Positions 26,465 through 34,256 of a stretch of DNA of 44,699 bases are shown here, piece after piece (the stretch's first letter is position 1; each line of letters opens with the position of its first letter). The position numbers were made by a program, and so were the translations under genes. Where the stretch lies: assembly GCA_049840595.1 (NCBI GenBank), contig JASGKO010000005.1:1-44699 (forward strand). Reading direction: 5' to 3'. The notes under the pieces were generated by a model. That model was not told where the DNA came from. It searched no databases and saw only the letters and a program-made list of their open reading frames with translations. Source of the DNA: JASGKO01 sp049840595 (lineage in GTDB: Bacteria; Verrucomicrobiota; Verrucomicrobiia; Chthoniobacterales; Chthoniobacteraceae).

Positions 26465-27013
26465 ATGAAGCTCGTCATTGCATCCACTGGTGCCAGCGGC
26501 GCGATTTACCTCCAGCGTTTGCTTGATTACCTGCCGGTAAAGGAGCACGAGGTGCATCTGGTCCTGAGTAATTACGCAAAGCAGGTAGTAGCGACGGAAC
26601 TGGATGAACTACGCGTGCCCGAGGGGGTGATTCAACATGGCGACCATAGCATGCAGGTGCCGTTTGTGAGCGGCTCCGCCCGGTTCGATTCGATGATAAT
26701 CATTCCCTGCTCGATGGGGACCGTGGGTCGGATTGCTGCCGGGACGAGCGAGACGACGATCTTGCGGGCCGCCGATGTTTTCCTCAAAGAACGCCGCAAG
26801 CTGATCCTCGTCCCGCGTGAAACCCCGTGGAGCCTGATCCACGCTCGCAACGTAACCGCCGTGACCGAGGCCGGAGCGATCGTGATGCCAGCCAGCCCGT
26901 CCTTTTACAACCGCCCTACCACAATCGAGCAGGTAGCGGATACGGTGGTATTCCGGGTGCTGGATCACTTGGGATTGCCGGTGCCTAAAGCACCTCGGTG
27001 GCAGGAAGAATAA
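26465..27013 (+). CDS. ubiX: flavin prenyltransferase UbiX
   Basis: A 182-residue enzyme that prenylates FMN to make the cofactor for UbiD-type decarboxylases. Motifs: IASTGASGAIYLQRLLDYL, SGSARFDSMIIIPCSMGTVG, LVPRETPWSLIHARN and the C-terminal VFRVLDHLGL. Length is normal. A UbiD partner is not in the window, so its pathway (ubiquinone or menaquinone related) is not shown. An AT-rich upstream region with a TATGGT at 26447-26452 may hold its promoter. Confidence 0.92.
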   Translation: MKLVIASTGASGAIYLQRLLDYLPVKEHEVHLVLSNYAKQVVATELDELRVPEGVIQHGDHSMQVPFVSGSARFDSMIIIPCSMGTVGRIAAGTSETTILRAADVFLKERRKLILVPRETPWSLIHARNVTAVTEAGAIVMPASPSFYNRPTTIEQVADTVVFRVLDHLGLPVPKAPRWQEE

Positions 27014-27038
27014 ATCCGATAGGACTTATACGACGATC

Positions 27039-27356
27039 CTAAGAGTAACGAACATCCTTACCAGGCTCCATCTCGTAGTCCAGTGCGAGCCGGTCAACCG
27101 TATTGGGCTTGATCACGTCCTGCACGTATTTGAGGTGAATTGGATCGTCCATATAGACGGCGAGCTTGTCCATGGACTCGAATTCGACCGCAATGAAGAA
27201 GGGCCATTCGTTGGAAGGATCAATCCGCTTGCCGCACTTCACGCTTAGCACTTCGGGGATTTTGAGCAGTTGGATCCGCGTGTCGCGCATCATTTTTTCG
27301 ACCTTTTCCTCGGTGGTATCCGGATTGACTTTGAAAAGGACGATGTGCTGCACCAT
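27039..27356 (-). CDS. Dabb (stress-responsive A/B barrel) protein
   Basis: A 105-residue protein; the ATG at 27356 gives MVQHIVLFKVNPDTTEE, the standard opening of the Dabb domain. VDRLALDYE near the end and the paired FIAVEFES strand fit the dimeric ferredoxin-like barrel. Role unknown. The conserved His near the N-terminus is present. Confidence 0.8.
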   Translation of the reverse strand: MVQHIVLFKVNPDTTEEKVEKMMRDTRIQLLKIPEVLSVKCGKRIDPSNEWPFFIAVEFESMDKLAVYMDDPIHLKYVQDVIKPNTVDRLALDYEMEPGKDVRYS

Positions 27357-27431
27357 TGCGGCACATGTTCTAGGCTGGGAGCGGGTTTCGCGCAAGCGAA
27401 ACCACAGAAAATCGCTGCTGGACGACCGGGA

Positions 27432-27805
27432 TTACTTCTTCCAGTCGAGCACACCCTTGCAGATGGCGTAAACGTAACCCACCGTCACCAAGGTGATGAA
27501 CCCGAGCATGCTCCAGAAAATGAGCGAGCCGTTCGTGCGGAGCAACTCGGTGTAATTGAGTGCCCACGGAAACATGAAGACGACCTCGAGATCGAATAGG
27601 ATGAAGAGCATCGCTACGAGGTAGAACTTTACACTGAAGCGGGGCTGGGCGGCACCTTCGGGGATCATCCCACACTCATAAGCCATGTCTTTAGCTTTGG
27701 TGCGGCGCGCGGAGCGACCGAGAAGGACGCTGCCGATCAGGGTTCCTGCGAAAAACCGACGGCCACGAGGATCTGCAACAAGATCGGGAGGTAATCTTTT
27801 AGCAT
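27432..27805 (-). CDS. nuoA: NADH-quinone oxidoreductase subunit A (one frameshift)
   Basis: A small membrane subunit of complex I. The ATG at 27805 gives MLKDYLPILLQILVAVG and then the frame fails at a run of five T on the coding strand (27751-27755). Adding one T continues FFAGTLIGSVLLG, and the rest (YECGMIPEG, RFSVKFYLVAMLFILFDLEV, FPWALNY) is typical NuoA, including the conserved Cys loop and Glu. The break lies in a homopolymer of an essential-type gene, so a sequencing error is likely. No nuoB follows downstream. Confidence 0.88.
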
Positions 27806-27919
27806 ACGTAAAAAATGTAGGCCGCACCCGGGGGTGCGGCCAAGCAAATTTTTAAGTTAATTGGGACGACTGAAGAGCCCGGTGCAAATGTCCTCCCGCT
27901 GCCTTGGCAGGCGGATGGA
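27806..27919. other. gap upstream of nuoA; structured GC-rich stretch
   Basis: The 114-base gap contains a GC-rich inverted pair near 27821-27841 (GGCCGCACCC, short loop, GGGTGCGGCC), a good hairpin between two minus-strand genes. It may be the terminator of the gene at 27920-28249. No ORF is supported. Confidence 0.55.
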
Positions 27920-28249
27920 TTAGTTTTGCGCCTGAGCCGGAGCCGCTGCAGCCGCGACTGGGGCCGGGGTCGGAATCACCGTAGCCAGCGCGGAGGCGAG
28001 GCCCTTGTATTTCTTGCCGGTCTTCTTCACCATCCCACGAGCCACCAGGTTCTGCAGCTTCTCGTAGGCGCGCAGGCGGAGCATTTCCTCGCCACCGCTG
28101 GCGGCATTACGAGCCCGGAGTTTCTCATGAACAATGTCGAATAATTGCTTGAACTCAAAGGAGCTTTTTTGAGACAAAACGGACACCAACTCTTCAGTAA
28201 CCAGATCAGGGACGCGTCGGGAAAAACCGTTCTTCTTTTGAATGGACAT
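27920..28249 (-). CDS. small protein, winged-helix-like, unknown
   Basis: A 109-residue protein with a basic, helical N-terminal domain of about 75 residues (SIQKKNGFSRRVPDLV, RAYEKLQNLVARGMVKKTGKKYKGL), the latter resembling the recognition region of a winged helix. The C-terminal tail is Ala/Pro-rich. I do not recognise the family. It could be a nucleic-acid-binding protein, but that is an inference. Confidence 0.55.
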   Translation of the reverse strand: MSIQKKNGFSRRVPDLVTEELVSVLSQKSSFEFKQLFDIVHEKLRARNAASGGEEMLRLRAYEKLQNLVARGMVKKTGKKYKGLASALATVIPTPAPVAAAAAPAQAQN

Positions 28250-28308
28250 AGGAATGTTAGACTAGCACATTTTAACGGGCCGCGCGAGCGATTTTTTCTG
28301 GGAACCTC

Positions 28309-30171
28309 TCAGTTCCCACTCCCGGCGGGCATCGCCGACGTTTCCGGAGCAGCCGTCGCGGAAGGGGCGGGATTGGCCAAATTGGGTAACCCCGGGGTTC
28401 CTGGCGTGGATGCGCTGGTAGGAGGCGTTGCGGGGGTAGAGACACTGTGCGAGCTCAATCCGTTCAAAGCAGGTAGATAATTCTTCACGAAAGGAATGGC
28501 AATCGCCCCACCGATCGCTCCCAGTCCCACGGCGGCCTCGGGCATCGTTACCGGGCCCACGGATTCCACCAGGCTACCTCCGGCCACCTTGCTGCTGGAG
28601 TAAATGATCGGGGTGAGATGCTTGCTGATCACCGCCGCCTCGGGCAGCTTGCTGGCATCCATGTAGTCGCTGGCTTCTTTGGAGAAGCCGGCATACATCA
28701 TAATCAACGGGCGGAGTTGGCCGTAAACTTTGTCCACCAGCCGCTTGGTATCCACGTAGCCGAAGCCAAAGGAGGCCGGTTTTACCGAATCGAGCGCAGT
28801 TTTGTAGTCGGTGGACTGGTCCAGTTTGTTCCCGGTGGCCTTGGCCGAGTCGAGCGCCTCTTTCACTGAACTGTAGGTGACTCCCGCCACGAAAAACCGG
28901 TCCGAAAGTGCCAGCGTGGGTTTAAGGAAGGAAAAGCCGTCCGAGGGCATGCCGTAGTAATCGACTCCATTTTCCGAGGTCTTTGGCCATGCTTGCCCGA
29001 AGGCTCCCCCGGCGATCAGCTCCAGCACTTTCTGCGCTTTGGTGTGGTCTTTGACATCCAGGGTGACCAAAGCCGACGGGTAGGGGGTTCCATCGGTCCA
29101 ATCCACACTGAATGCGCCCTCGGGGCTAAACGCCTTGAGCGCGTCCTCCAGCGAAACGCCTTGCGCGGCGAGGCCGGCTTGCAGTCCCTCCAGCAACTTG
29201 CCGTAGCCGGTTACATCCGTCGCCGGATCAGGCAGCGTCAGCTTATCCGGCCATTGCAGCACGGAGGAGAAGAACATGAGCGTTCCTGCCGAGGTGAGCG
29301 CCATGGCGTGCTTCTCCAGCGCACCGTCCAGGGGCAGGTCTGGTGCATAGGAGAAAAAGGTATCGCGCATGACTGGGCCTTCAATCTTCGTCGTTCCGGC
29401 AATGGCGAGCACCTTGTCCAGCTTGTCGAAGCCCTGCTGGTTGACCGACTGGCCGGTGGCCAGCATCAGCATTTTCAGGCGGCTTACCACTTCCTTGGGG
29501 ACAAAGTAAAACAGGGTATCCGTCTCTTTCGGCATCTGGGCCAGGCAGGTCTTGAAGGCATCCGCCGCCTCCAGTACCCCGGCGGCTGACTTGCCGTTGA
29601 ATCGATCCAGCGTGGCCTTCATCTCGTCCACATCATCCGTGGCGAAGAGCCAGTTGTTGACGAACGCGGTGGCCACGGTCGCCTGCGACATGGCGTAAGT
29701 TTCAATCGTGACTCCGTTGTATTGGAGTAGATCGGCCCGACCTTCCGGCGCGGCTTTCTTCAGTTCGTCCTTGGCCTTGGCGAGCATGTCTTCCACTGTC
29801 TTCCGGTCGCCTTGGTATTCAAAGCCGGCGGAAGCCACCGGGAGGTTGCCGTTAAGCTTCGTCAGAGCCAGATAGCCGCGCACGGGCTGGATCTTGCCCC
29901 AGTCGTCCTGCGCCTGCTGGCTCTGCTTCGGTGCGCTGCCGAGCGGTTTTTTTAGAAAATCCTGCATTGCGGGCTCGGCGAGAATCTGGGCGATCTCCGT
30001 GCCTTTCCAGCGATCTTCGCTGCGGGGGATATCGCTCACTTGGGCGAAGAAAATCGTGTCAGCGGGGACGAGCGCCGTCATTTCCACCTCATGGTGCGCC
30101 TGCCGCTTAAGCCACCACCAACCGACCAGCGCGAGGACGACGACCAACACCAGCAAAAAGAGCTTTTTCAT
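28309..30171 (-). CDS. membrane-anchored DUF3352-like protein
   Basis: About 620 residues from the ATG at 30171 (MKKLFLLVLVVVLALVGWWW): one N-terminal membrane segment, then a large extracytoplasmic part. ALVPADTIFFAQV and repeated blocks of 'predicted surface' beta-alpha units fit DUF3352-type proteins, which are of unknown function and common in Planctomycetes and Verrucomicrobia. The C-terminal 60 residues are Pro/Ser/Thr/Ala-rich (GTPGLPNLANPAPSATAAPE). A second start at 30201 is possible but adds a non-conserved leader. Confidence 0.6.
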   Translation of the reverse strand: MKKLFLLVLVVVLALVGWWWLKRQAHHEVEMTALVPADTIFFAQVSDIPRSEDRWKGTEIAQILAEPAMQDFLKKPLGSAPKQSQQAQDDWGKIQPVRGYLALTKLNGNLPVASAGFEYQGDRKTVEDMLAKAKDELKKAAPEGRADLLQYNGVTIETYAMSQATVATAFVNNWLFATDDVDEMKATLDRFNGKSAAGVLEAADAFKTCLAQMPKETDTLFYFVPKEVVSRLKMLMLATGQSVNQQGFDKLDKVLAIAGTTKIEGPVMRDTFFSYAPDLPLDGALEKHAMALTSAGTLMFFSSVLQWPDKLTLPDPATDVTGYGKLLEGLQAGLAAQGVSLEDALKAFSPEGAFSVDWTDGTPYPSALVTLDVKDHTKAQKVLELIAGGAFGQAWPKTSENGVDYYGMPSDGFSFLKPTLALSDRFFVAGVTYSSVKEALDSAKATGNKLDQSTDYKTALDSVKPASFGFGYVDTKRLVDKVYGQLRPLIMMYAGFSKEASDYMDASKLPEAAVISKHLTPIIYSSSKVAGGSLVESVGPVTMPEAAVGLGAIGGAIAIPFVKNYLPALNGLSSHSVSTPATPPTSASTPGTPGLPNLANPAPSATAAPETSAMPAGSGN

Positions 30172-30317
30172 AGGAGAAATAGGAGGTTTTTCGAGTCGCA
30201 CACGTATCGCCGAGAAGCCGTCCCTTGGAAAGGAGAATCGCGCCGCTGGGAGGTGAGAGCCATTGCATAAAACGACTCGCCAGAACTATGACGGTTTGTC
30301 ATGATCCTGCTTCCCCC

Positions 30318-31505
30318 ATGTCGTCCTCAACCCCCATTTTTCGTCCGATCTTCATTGCGGCATTCACAGCTACCCTTCTCCTGTTCGATAATTCCGGCTG
30401 GAGTGAACCGGCCCCATCCGCTTCGCCCGCTAGGGCGGAAGTGAGGCTGAATCCCGATGCCTCGGGGATCAGCGGCCCGGGCAAGCCCGTGGTCGGCAAT
30501 GGCTGGACCGCTTGGGTGAGTGGCCGCGGCGGGGTGGCCCAGCGGGTGCCGAGTGCTTCCGTGGTCAAGGCCGGGCTGCTGCCTCCAATCAAGCCGCTCT
30601 GGGAGCTGCACCTGCGCGATACGGTGATCATCCTCGGTGGCGACGGGAATTACTACATGACCGGCTCCAGTGGCGACAATATCTGGGACTTCAATGACGG
30701 TGTGGAAGTCTGGCGCTCGGCCGATCTGCAAAAGTGGGATTACCTCGGGGTGGTCTGGAATATCCAACGCGATGGCACTTGGGAAAAGCAGCCGCGCGAC
30801 CTGCATGGAAAACCCACGATCGCGATCTGGGCGCCCGAGCTGCATTACCTCAAAAAGCAGAAGACCTACGTGATCGTCCTGAGCATGGCCCCCAGCGGGA
30901 TCACGCTGCTCAAGAGCACCACCGGCAAGCCGGAAGGGCCGTATGTCAACCCCGTCCCTGGGGGCAAGCCGCTCAGTAGCGGCATCGATCCCACGATCTT
31001 CGAGGACGACGACGGACAGGTCTATTTTACCCACAGCGGTGGCGGCACGATCAGCCGACTGAAGGACGATCTGAGCGGCTTTGCCGAGACGCATCAGGTG
31101 AAATTGCTGAACCCGGATCTGACCCCTAGTCATCACGCACAGAAGGTGGTGCAGCGCGGCATGAAAGGGTTCGGCCACGAAGGAGCGGTCCTGTTCAAAG
31201 CCAATGGCCGGTATTATCACGGTGCGGTGGACGATTATGAAGGGCGCTACTCCTCCTGCGTGGCGAGTTCGGACAAGATTTGGGGGCCTTACGATCACTG
31301 GCAGGAAACCGTTCCTTGTGGTGGCGGCACCAATTTTTTTGAAGACAAGCAGGGGCACTGGTGGTGCGCCTTTTTTGGCAACGACGGCCAGGCCCCGTGG
31401 CGTGAAAAGCCGGGTGCAGTGATGGTGGAATTCGACAAGGACGGAAAAATCCTCGTTGCCAAACAGCCCGCCTGGAACCTCGCACCAAACCCGCCGAAAT
31501 CCTGA
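30318..31505 (+). CDS. secreted glycoside hydrolase family 43
   Basis: About 395 residues, start at 30318 (MSSSTPIFRPIFIAAFTATLL) with a signal peptide; an earlier in-frame ATG at 30288 is less likely. GH43 five-bladed propeller motifs are present in order: HLRDTVIILGGDGNYYMTG, IWAPELHYL, GIDPTIFEDDDGQVYFTH and FGHEGAVLFKANGRYYHG, which supply the usual catalytic acids. Likely acts on arabinose- or xylose-containing polysaccharide outside the cytoplasm. It is divergent to the DUF3352-like gene. Confidence 0.85.
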   Translation: MSSSTPIFRPIFIAAFTATLLLFDNSGWSEPAPSASPARAEVRLNPDASGISGPGKPVVGNGWTAWVSGRGGVAQRVPSASVVKAGLLPPIKPLWELHLRDTVIILGGDGNYYMTGSSGDNIWDFNDGVEVWRSADLQKWDYLGVVWNIQRDGTWEKQPRDLHGKPTIAIWAPELHYLKKQKTYVIVLSMAPSGITLLKSTTGKPEGPYVNPVPGGKPLSSGIDPTIFEDDDGQVYFTHSGGGTISRLKDDLSGFAETHQVKLLNPDLTPSHHAQKVVQRGMKGFGHEGAVLFKANGRYYHGAVDDYEGRYSSCVASSDKIWGPYDHWQETVPCGGGTNFFEDKQGHWWCAFFGNDGQAPWREKPGAVMVEFDKDGKILVAKQPAWNLAPNPPKS

Positions 31506-31547
31506 TGGCGGGCGGAGTGAAAATGGAGGTTTGAAATCAGGAGATTT

Positions 31548-31622
31548 TTAACCGCGGATGACCCGGATGGGCACGGATGAAAAGGCAGCCCATCCGAGTA
31601 ATCCGCGTCATCCGCGGTTAAA
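31548..31622. repeat. inverted repeat, 'TTAACCGCGGATGACCCGGATG'
   Basis: Two arms, 31548-31579 and 31591-31622, are near-complementary (TTAACCGCGGATGACCC versus GCGTCATCCGCGGTTAA), giving a stem of about 30 bases with a short loop. It sits between the convergent ends of the GH43 gene and the next minus-strand gene and may act as a two-way terminator. The same sequence class is frequent in environmental bacterial genomes. Confidence 0.75.
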
Positions 31623-31653
31623 TTGACTTTTCCAAAAGACTTTTGCTGCCGAT

Positions 31654-32232
31654 CTAGGGCTCGTCGTAAACGCCGATCGCCTTCAGCCCGTCGTCCGTTT
31701 CTTCAAACACTTCCAGGCTCACTGGATACGGCGTGGCATGGAAGGCATCCAAAATCATCGGCGAGTATTCCTCATATTCGCTGGCGAGCTTGGGGAAGAC
31801 GAAGACGGTGAATCGGTTGGGCATCACCACCAGCGGATGCTCGCCAAAGACCTCCGCCAGCTTCTTTGCAAAATCCGGCGCCAGCACAGCGGTGGCGGTC
31901 AGCGGACTGTCGGAGCGGAGCTGTGCGTATTGCACGACATCCTTACTGTCGCGCACGAGCTGGGTATTCAGCTTGTGGGTGGTCTTGTTCTGCTCAGCGC
32001 GCTTGGCGAAATCGTCCCAGGAAACCTTCAGCGCCGTGAATTTATCCTTCGAGAAATAGGCCAGACTGCCATCCGCCTCCATGTAGCCGGCCACCAGCAC
32101 GGTCTTTTTGGCATTGGGGATGGGATGCGTCACCGGCGGGGACATGAAGGACGGCTCGATGAGCACATGCCACAGGGAGGCATCCTGCGCGTAAGCGCCA
32201 ACCACCGCCGCCGACAGGGCGAATAATGACAT
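31654..32232 (-). CDS. secreted protein, unknown function
   Basis: A 192-residue protein starting at 32232 (MSLFALSAAVVGAYAQDASLWHV) with a signal peptide cut after AYA. I do not recognise the family. Mature sequence has alternating strands and helices (NRFTVFVFPKLASEYEEYSP, PVSLEVFEETDDGLKA). It is divergent to ruvA with 58 bases between starts. Confidence 0.6.
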   Translation of the reverse strand: MSLFALSAAVVGAYAQDASLWHVLIEPSFMSPPVTHPIPNAKKTVLVAGYMEADGSLAYFSKDKFTALKVSWDDFAKRAEQNKTTHKLNTQLVRDSKDVVQYAQLRSDSPLTATAVLAPDFAKKLAEVFGEHPLVVMPNRFTVFVFPKLASEYEEYSPMILDAFHATPYPVSLEVFEETDDGLKAIGVYDEP

Positions 32233-32290
32233 AAATCGCGCAAAATTGCGCTTTGCACTTTGGACTTTAAACCTATCGTTCACGGCGAAA

Positions 32291-32899
32291 ATGATTACTT
32301 TCCTCGAAGGCACACTCGTCGAGGCGTTGCCGACGCAAATTACCATCGGCGTTCATGGCGTGGGGTATCAGGTCTTTATTCCCCTGTCCAGCTTCGACCG
32401 CCTGCCTGCGCCGGGCGCTTCGTTGAAGATTCTCACCCACCTGCAAGTGCGTGAGGATGCCCATATTCTCTACGGCTTCATGTCCTCCGCCGAGCGCGAT
32501 CTCTTCCGCCTGCTGGTGGAGCACGTCTCTGGCATTGGTCCCAAGATGGCGCTTGCGGTGCTCAGCGGGATGAGCGTGACCAATTTCAAATCCGCCGTCG
32601 TCAACGGCGCGGTGGATGCCATTTCCAAGGTCAAGGGTGTCGGTAAAAGGACCGCCGAGCGCATCGTGCTCGAGCTCAAGGACAAGGTAGGCGTCGCCGC
32701 CGCCTGGGAGGCCGCCAGCGCGGCGAATTCGCCGTCCGATTCTGACACGCAGATCAACGACGCGGTGCTTGCCCTCATCTCGCTCGGCTACAAGCAGCCC
32801 GATGCCCACAAGGCGATCCGCCAGATCCTCGACAAAGCCCCCGGCACGACGCCAACGGCGGACGAACTCGTCCGCGCCGCACTCAAGCTGCTCGCCTAA
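32291..32899 (+). CDS. ruvA: Holliday junction branch migration protein RuvA
   Basis: A 202-residue protein that binds Holliday junctions and loads RuvB. The start at 32291 gives MITFLEGTLVEA. It has the OB-fold N-terminal domain, two helix-hairpin-helix motifs (VSGIGPKMALAVL and VKGVGKRTAERIVLELKDK) and a C-terminal three-helix domain (INDAVLALISLGYKQPDA). Normal length. RuvB is not in view. Confidence 0.95.
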   Translation: MITFLEGTLVEALPTQITIGVHGVGYQVFIPLSSFDRLPAPGASLKILTHLQVREDAHILYGFMSSAERDLFRLLVEHVSGIGPKMALAVLSGMSVTNFKSAVVNGAVDAISKVKGVGKRTAERIVLELKDKVGVAAAWEAASAANSPSDSDTQINDAVLALISLGYKQPDAHKAIRQILDKAPGTTPTADELVRAALKLLA

Positions 32900-32918
32900 T
32901 CCTTTCGCGTTTCTCCGC

Positions 32919-34250
32919 ATGGCCATCACCGATCCGCTCGAAAAAGTCGCCGCCATCCGCGCGGCCATGCCGTCCCATGGTCTCTTCGCCGAGAAAGACT
33001 GGCTGACCTCCCCCGAGCCCTTCGCGATGACCAACCAGCAGGTGGACGAGCTGGAGAAACTCGGCTACCGCCTTGCCCTCTTCCAACGTGCCTGCAATCA
33101 GCTCTACCATCTTAGCGTCAAAGGCAAGCAGCCCGAGTGGATCGCGCGCTATCTCGATCTCGGCAAGCCACCGGAGCTGGTGGAATTCAGCCGCCGCCAG
33201 GAATTCCGCAACGACCTGCCGCTGGTCATCCGGCCCGACCTCGTGCTCACCGAGGAGTGTTGGACCATCGCCGAGCTCGACACGGTCCCCGGCGGCATCG
33301 GCCTCACCGCGTGGCTGAACCAAGTCTATGCCAGCCTCGGCTATGATGTGCTCGGCGGCGCGACCGGCATGCTGGATGGCTTTCGCAGCCTGCTCCCCGA
33401 GGGCGGCGATATCCTCGTTTCCCAAGAAGCGGCCACTTATCGCCCCGAGATGCAATGGATCGCCGATGAACTGGCGAAAAGCGGTTGTCGCCTCCAGGTG
33501 CTCGACGCGGAAACCTATCAACCATCAACGCTCAACTCTCAACCCGCCGCCTACCGTTTCTTCGAACACTTCGATCTGCCGAATATCCCCAGCGCGCCCG
33601 CCATCATGAACGCCGCCGCAGCTGGCACGCTGCGTGTCACTCCTCCTTTCAAGCCCTTCATGGAGGAAAAGATGTGGTTCGCCCTCTTCTGGATGCACCC
33701 ACTGCGCGACTACTGGCGGCGCGAACTCCGAGACCACCATTTCAAGGAACTGCAAAAAGTCATCCCCTACACTTGGATCGTCGATCCCGCCCCGCTGCCA
33801 CACCACGCGGTGCTACCGCATCTCAACATCCACCACTGGGGCGAGCTTGCTCATTTCTCCCAAAAGGAACGCGAACTGATCATGAAGATCAGCGGCTTCT
33901 CCGAGCTTTCCTGGGGCGGTCGCGGCGTGAGTGTCGCGCAAGACCTCCCGCAAAAAGAATGGGCCGCCACCGTTCAGCGCGCCCTCGATCATTTCCCGAC
34001 TACGCCCCGCATCCTCCAGCGCTTCCACAAAGGCCGCATCGTCGAGCAACCCTACGCCGACTCCGCCACGCAAACCATCCGCACCATGCAAGGCCGCGTC
34101 CGCCTCTGCCCCTACTACTTCATCGAAGACGGCAAAGCGACCCTCCGCGGTGCCCTCGCCACCATCTGCCCGCCCGACAAGAAGCTTCTCCACGGCATGC
34201 GCGACGCCATCCTCGCCCCAGTGCAGATCGTAGAAATAGAGCAAAAATGA
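32919..34250 (+). CDS. ATP-grasp-like conserved protein, unknown
   Basis: A 443-residue protein 19 bases after ruvA. Segments such as LPLVIRPDLVLTEECWTIAELD, GGIGLTAWLNQVYASLG and the late GRVRLCPYYFI resemble circularly permuted ATP-grasp / glutathionylspermidine-synthase-like proteins, but I cannot confirm it. Residues around 201-209 (YQPSTLNSQP) are encoded by a dispersed-repeat-like tract (33519-33543), possibly an insertion. It is not secreted (no signal). Confidence 0.5.
   Translation: MAITDPLEKVAAIRAAMPSHGLFAEKDWLTSPEPFAMTNQQVDELEKLGYRLALFQRACNQLYHLSVKGKQPEWIARYLDLGKPPELVEFSRRQEFRNDLPLVIRPDLVLTEECWTIAELDTVPGGIGLTAWLNQVYASLGYDVLGGATGMLDGFRSLLPEGGDILVSQEAATYRPEMQWIADELAKSGCRLQVLDAETYQPSTLNSQPAAYRFFEHFDLPNIPSAPAIMNAAAAGTLRVTPPFKPFMEEKMWFALFWMHPLRDYWRRELRDHHFKELQKVIPYTWIVDPAPLPHHAVLPHLNIHHWGELAHFSQKERELIMKISGFSELSWGGRGVSVAQDLPQKEWAATVQRALDHFPTTPRILQRFHKGRIVEQPYADSATQTIRTMQGRVRLCPYYFIEDGKATLRGALATICPPDKKLLHGMRDAILAPVQIVEIEQK
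33519..33543. repeat. dispersed-repeat word inside a coding region
   Basis: The tract CAACCATCAACGCTCAACTC and its continuation is a common intergenic filler motif in such genomes, here read in frame as part of the ATP-grasp-like protein. It does not break the frame. It may be a fixed insertion. Confidence 0.4.
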
Positions 34251-34256
34251 ATCTAC

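Noticed and set aside
31548..31622. Possible small RNA gene
   Set aside because: The hairpin matches a known intergenic repeat style at converging genes; no promoter seen.
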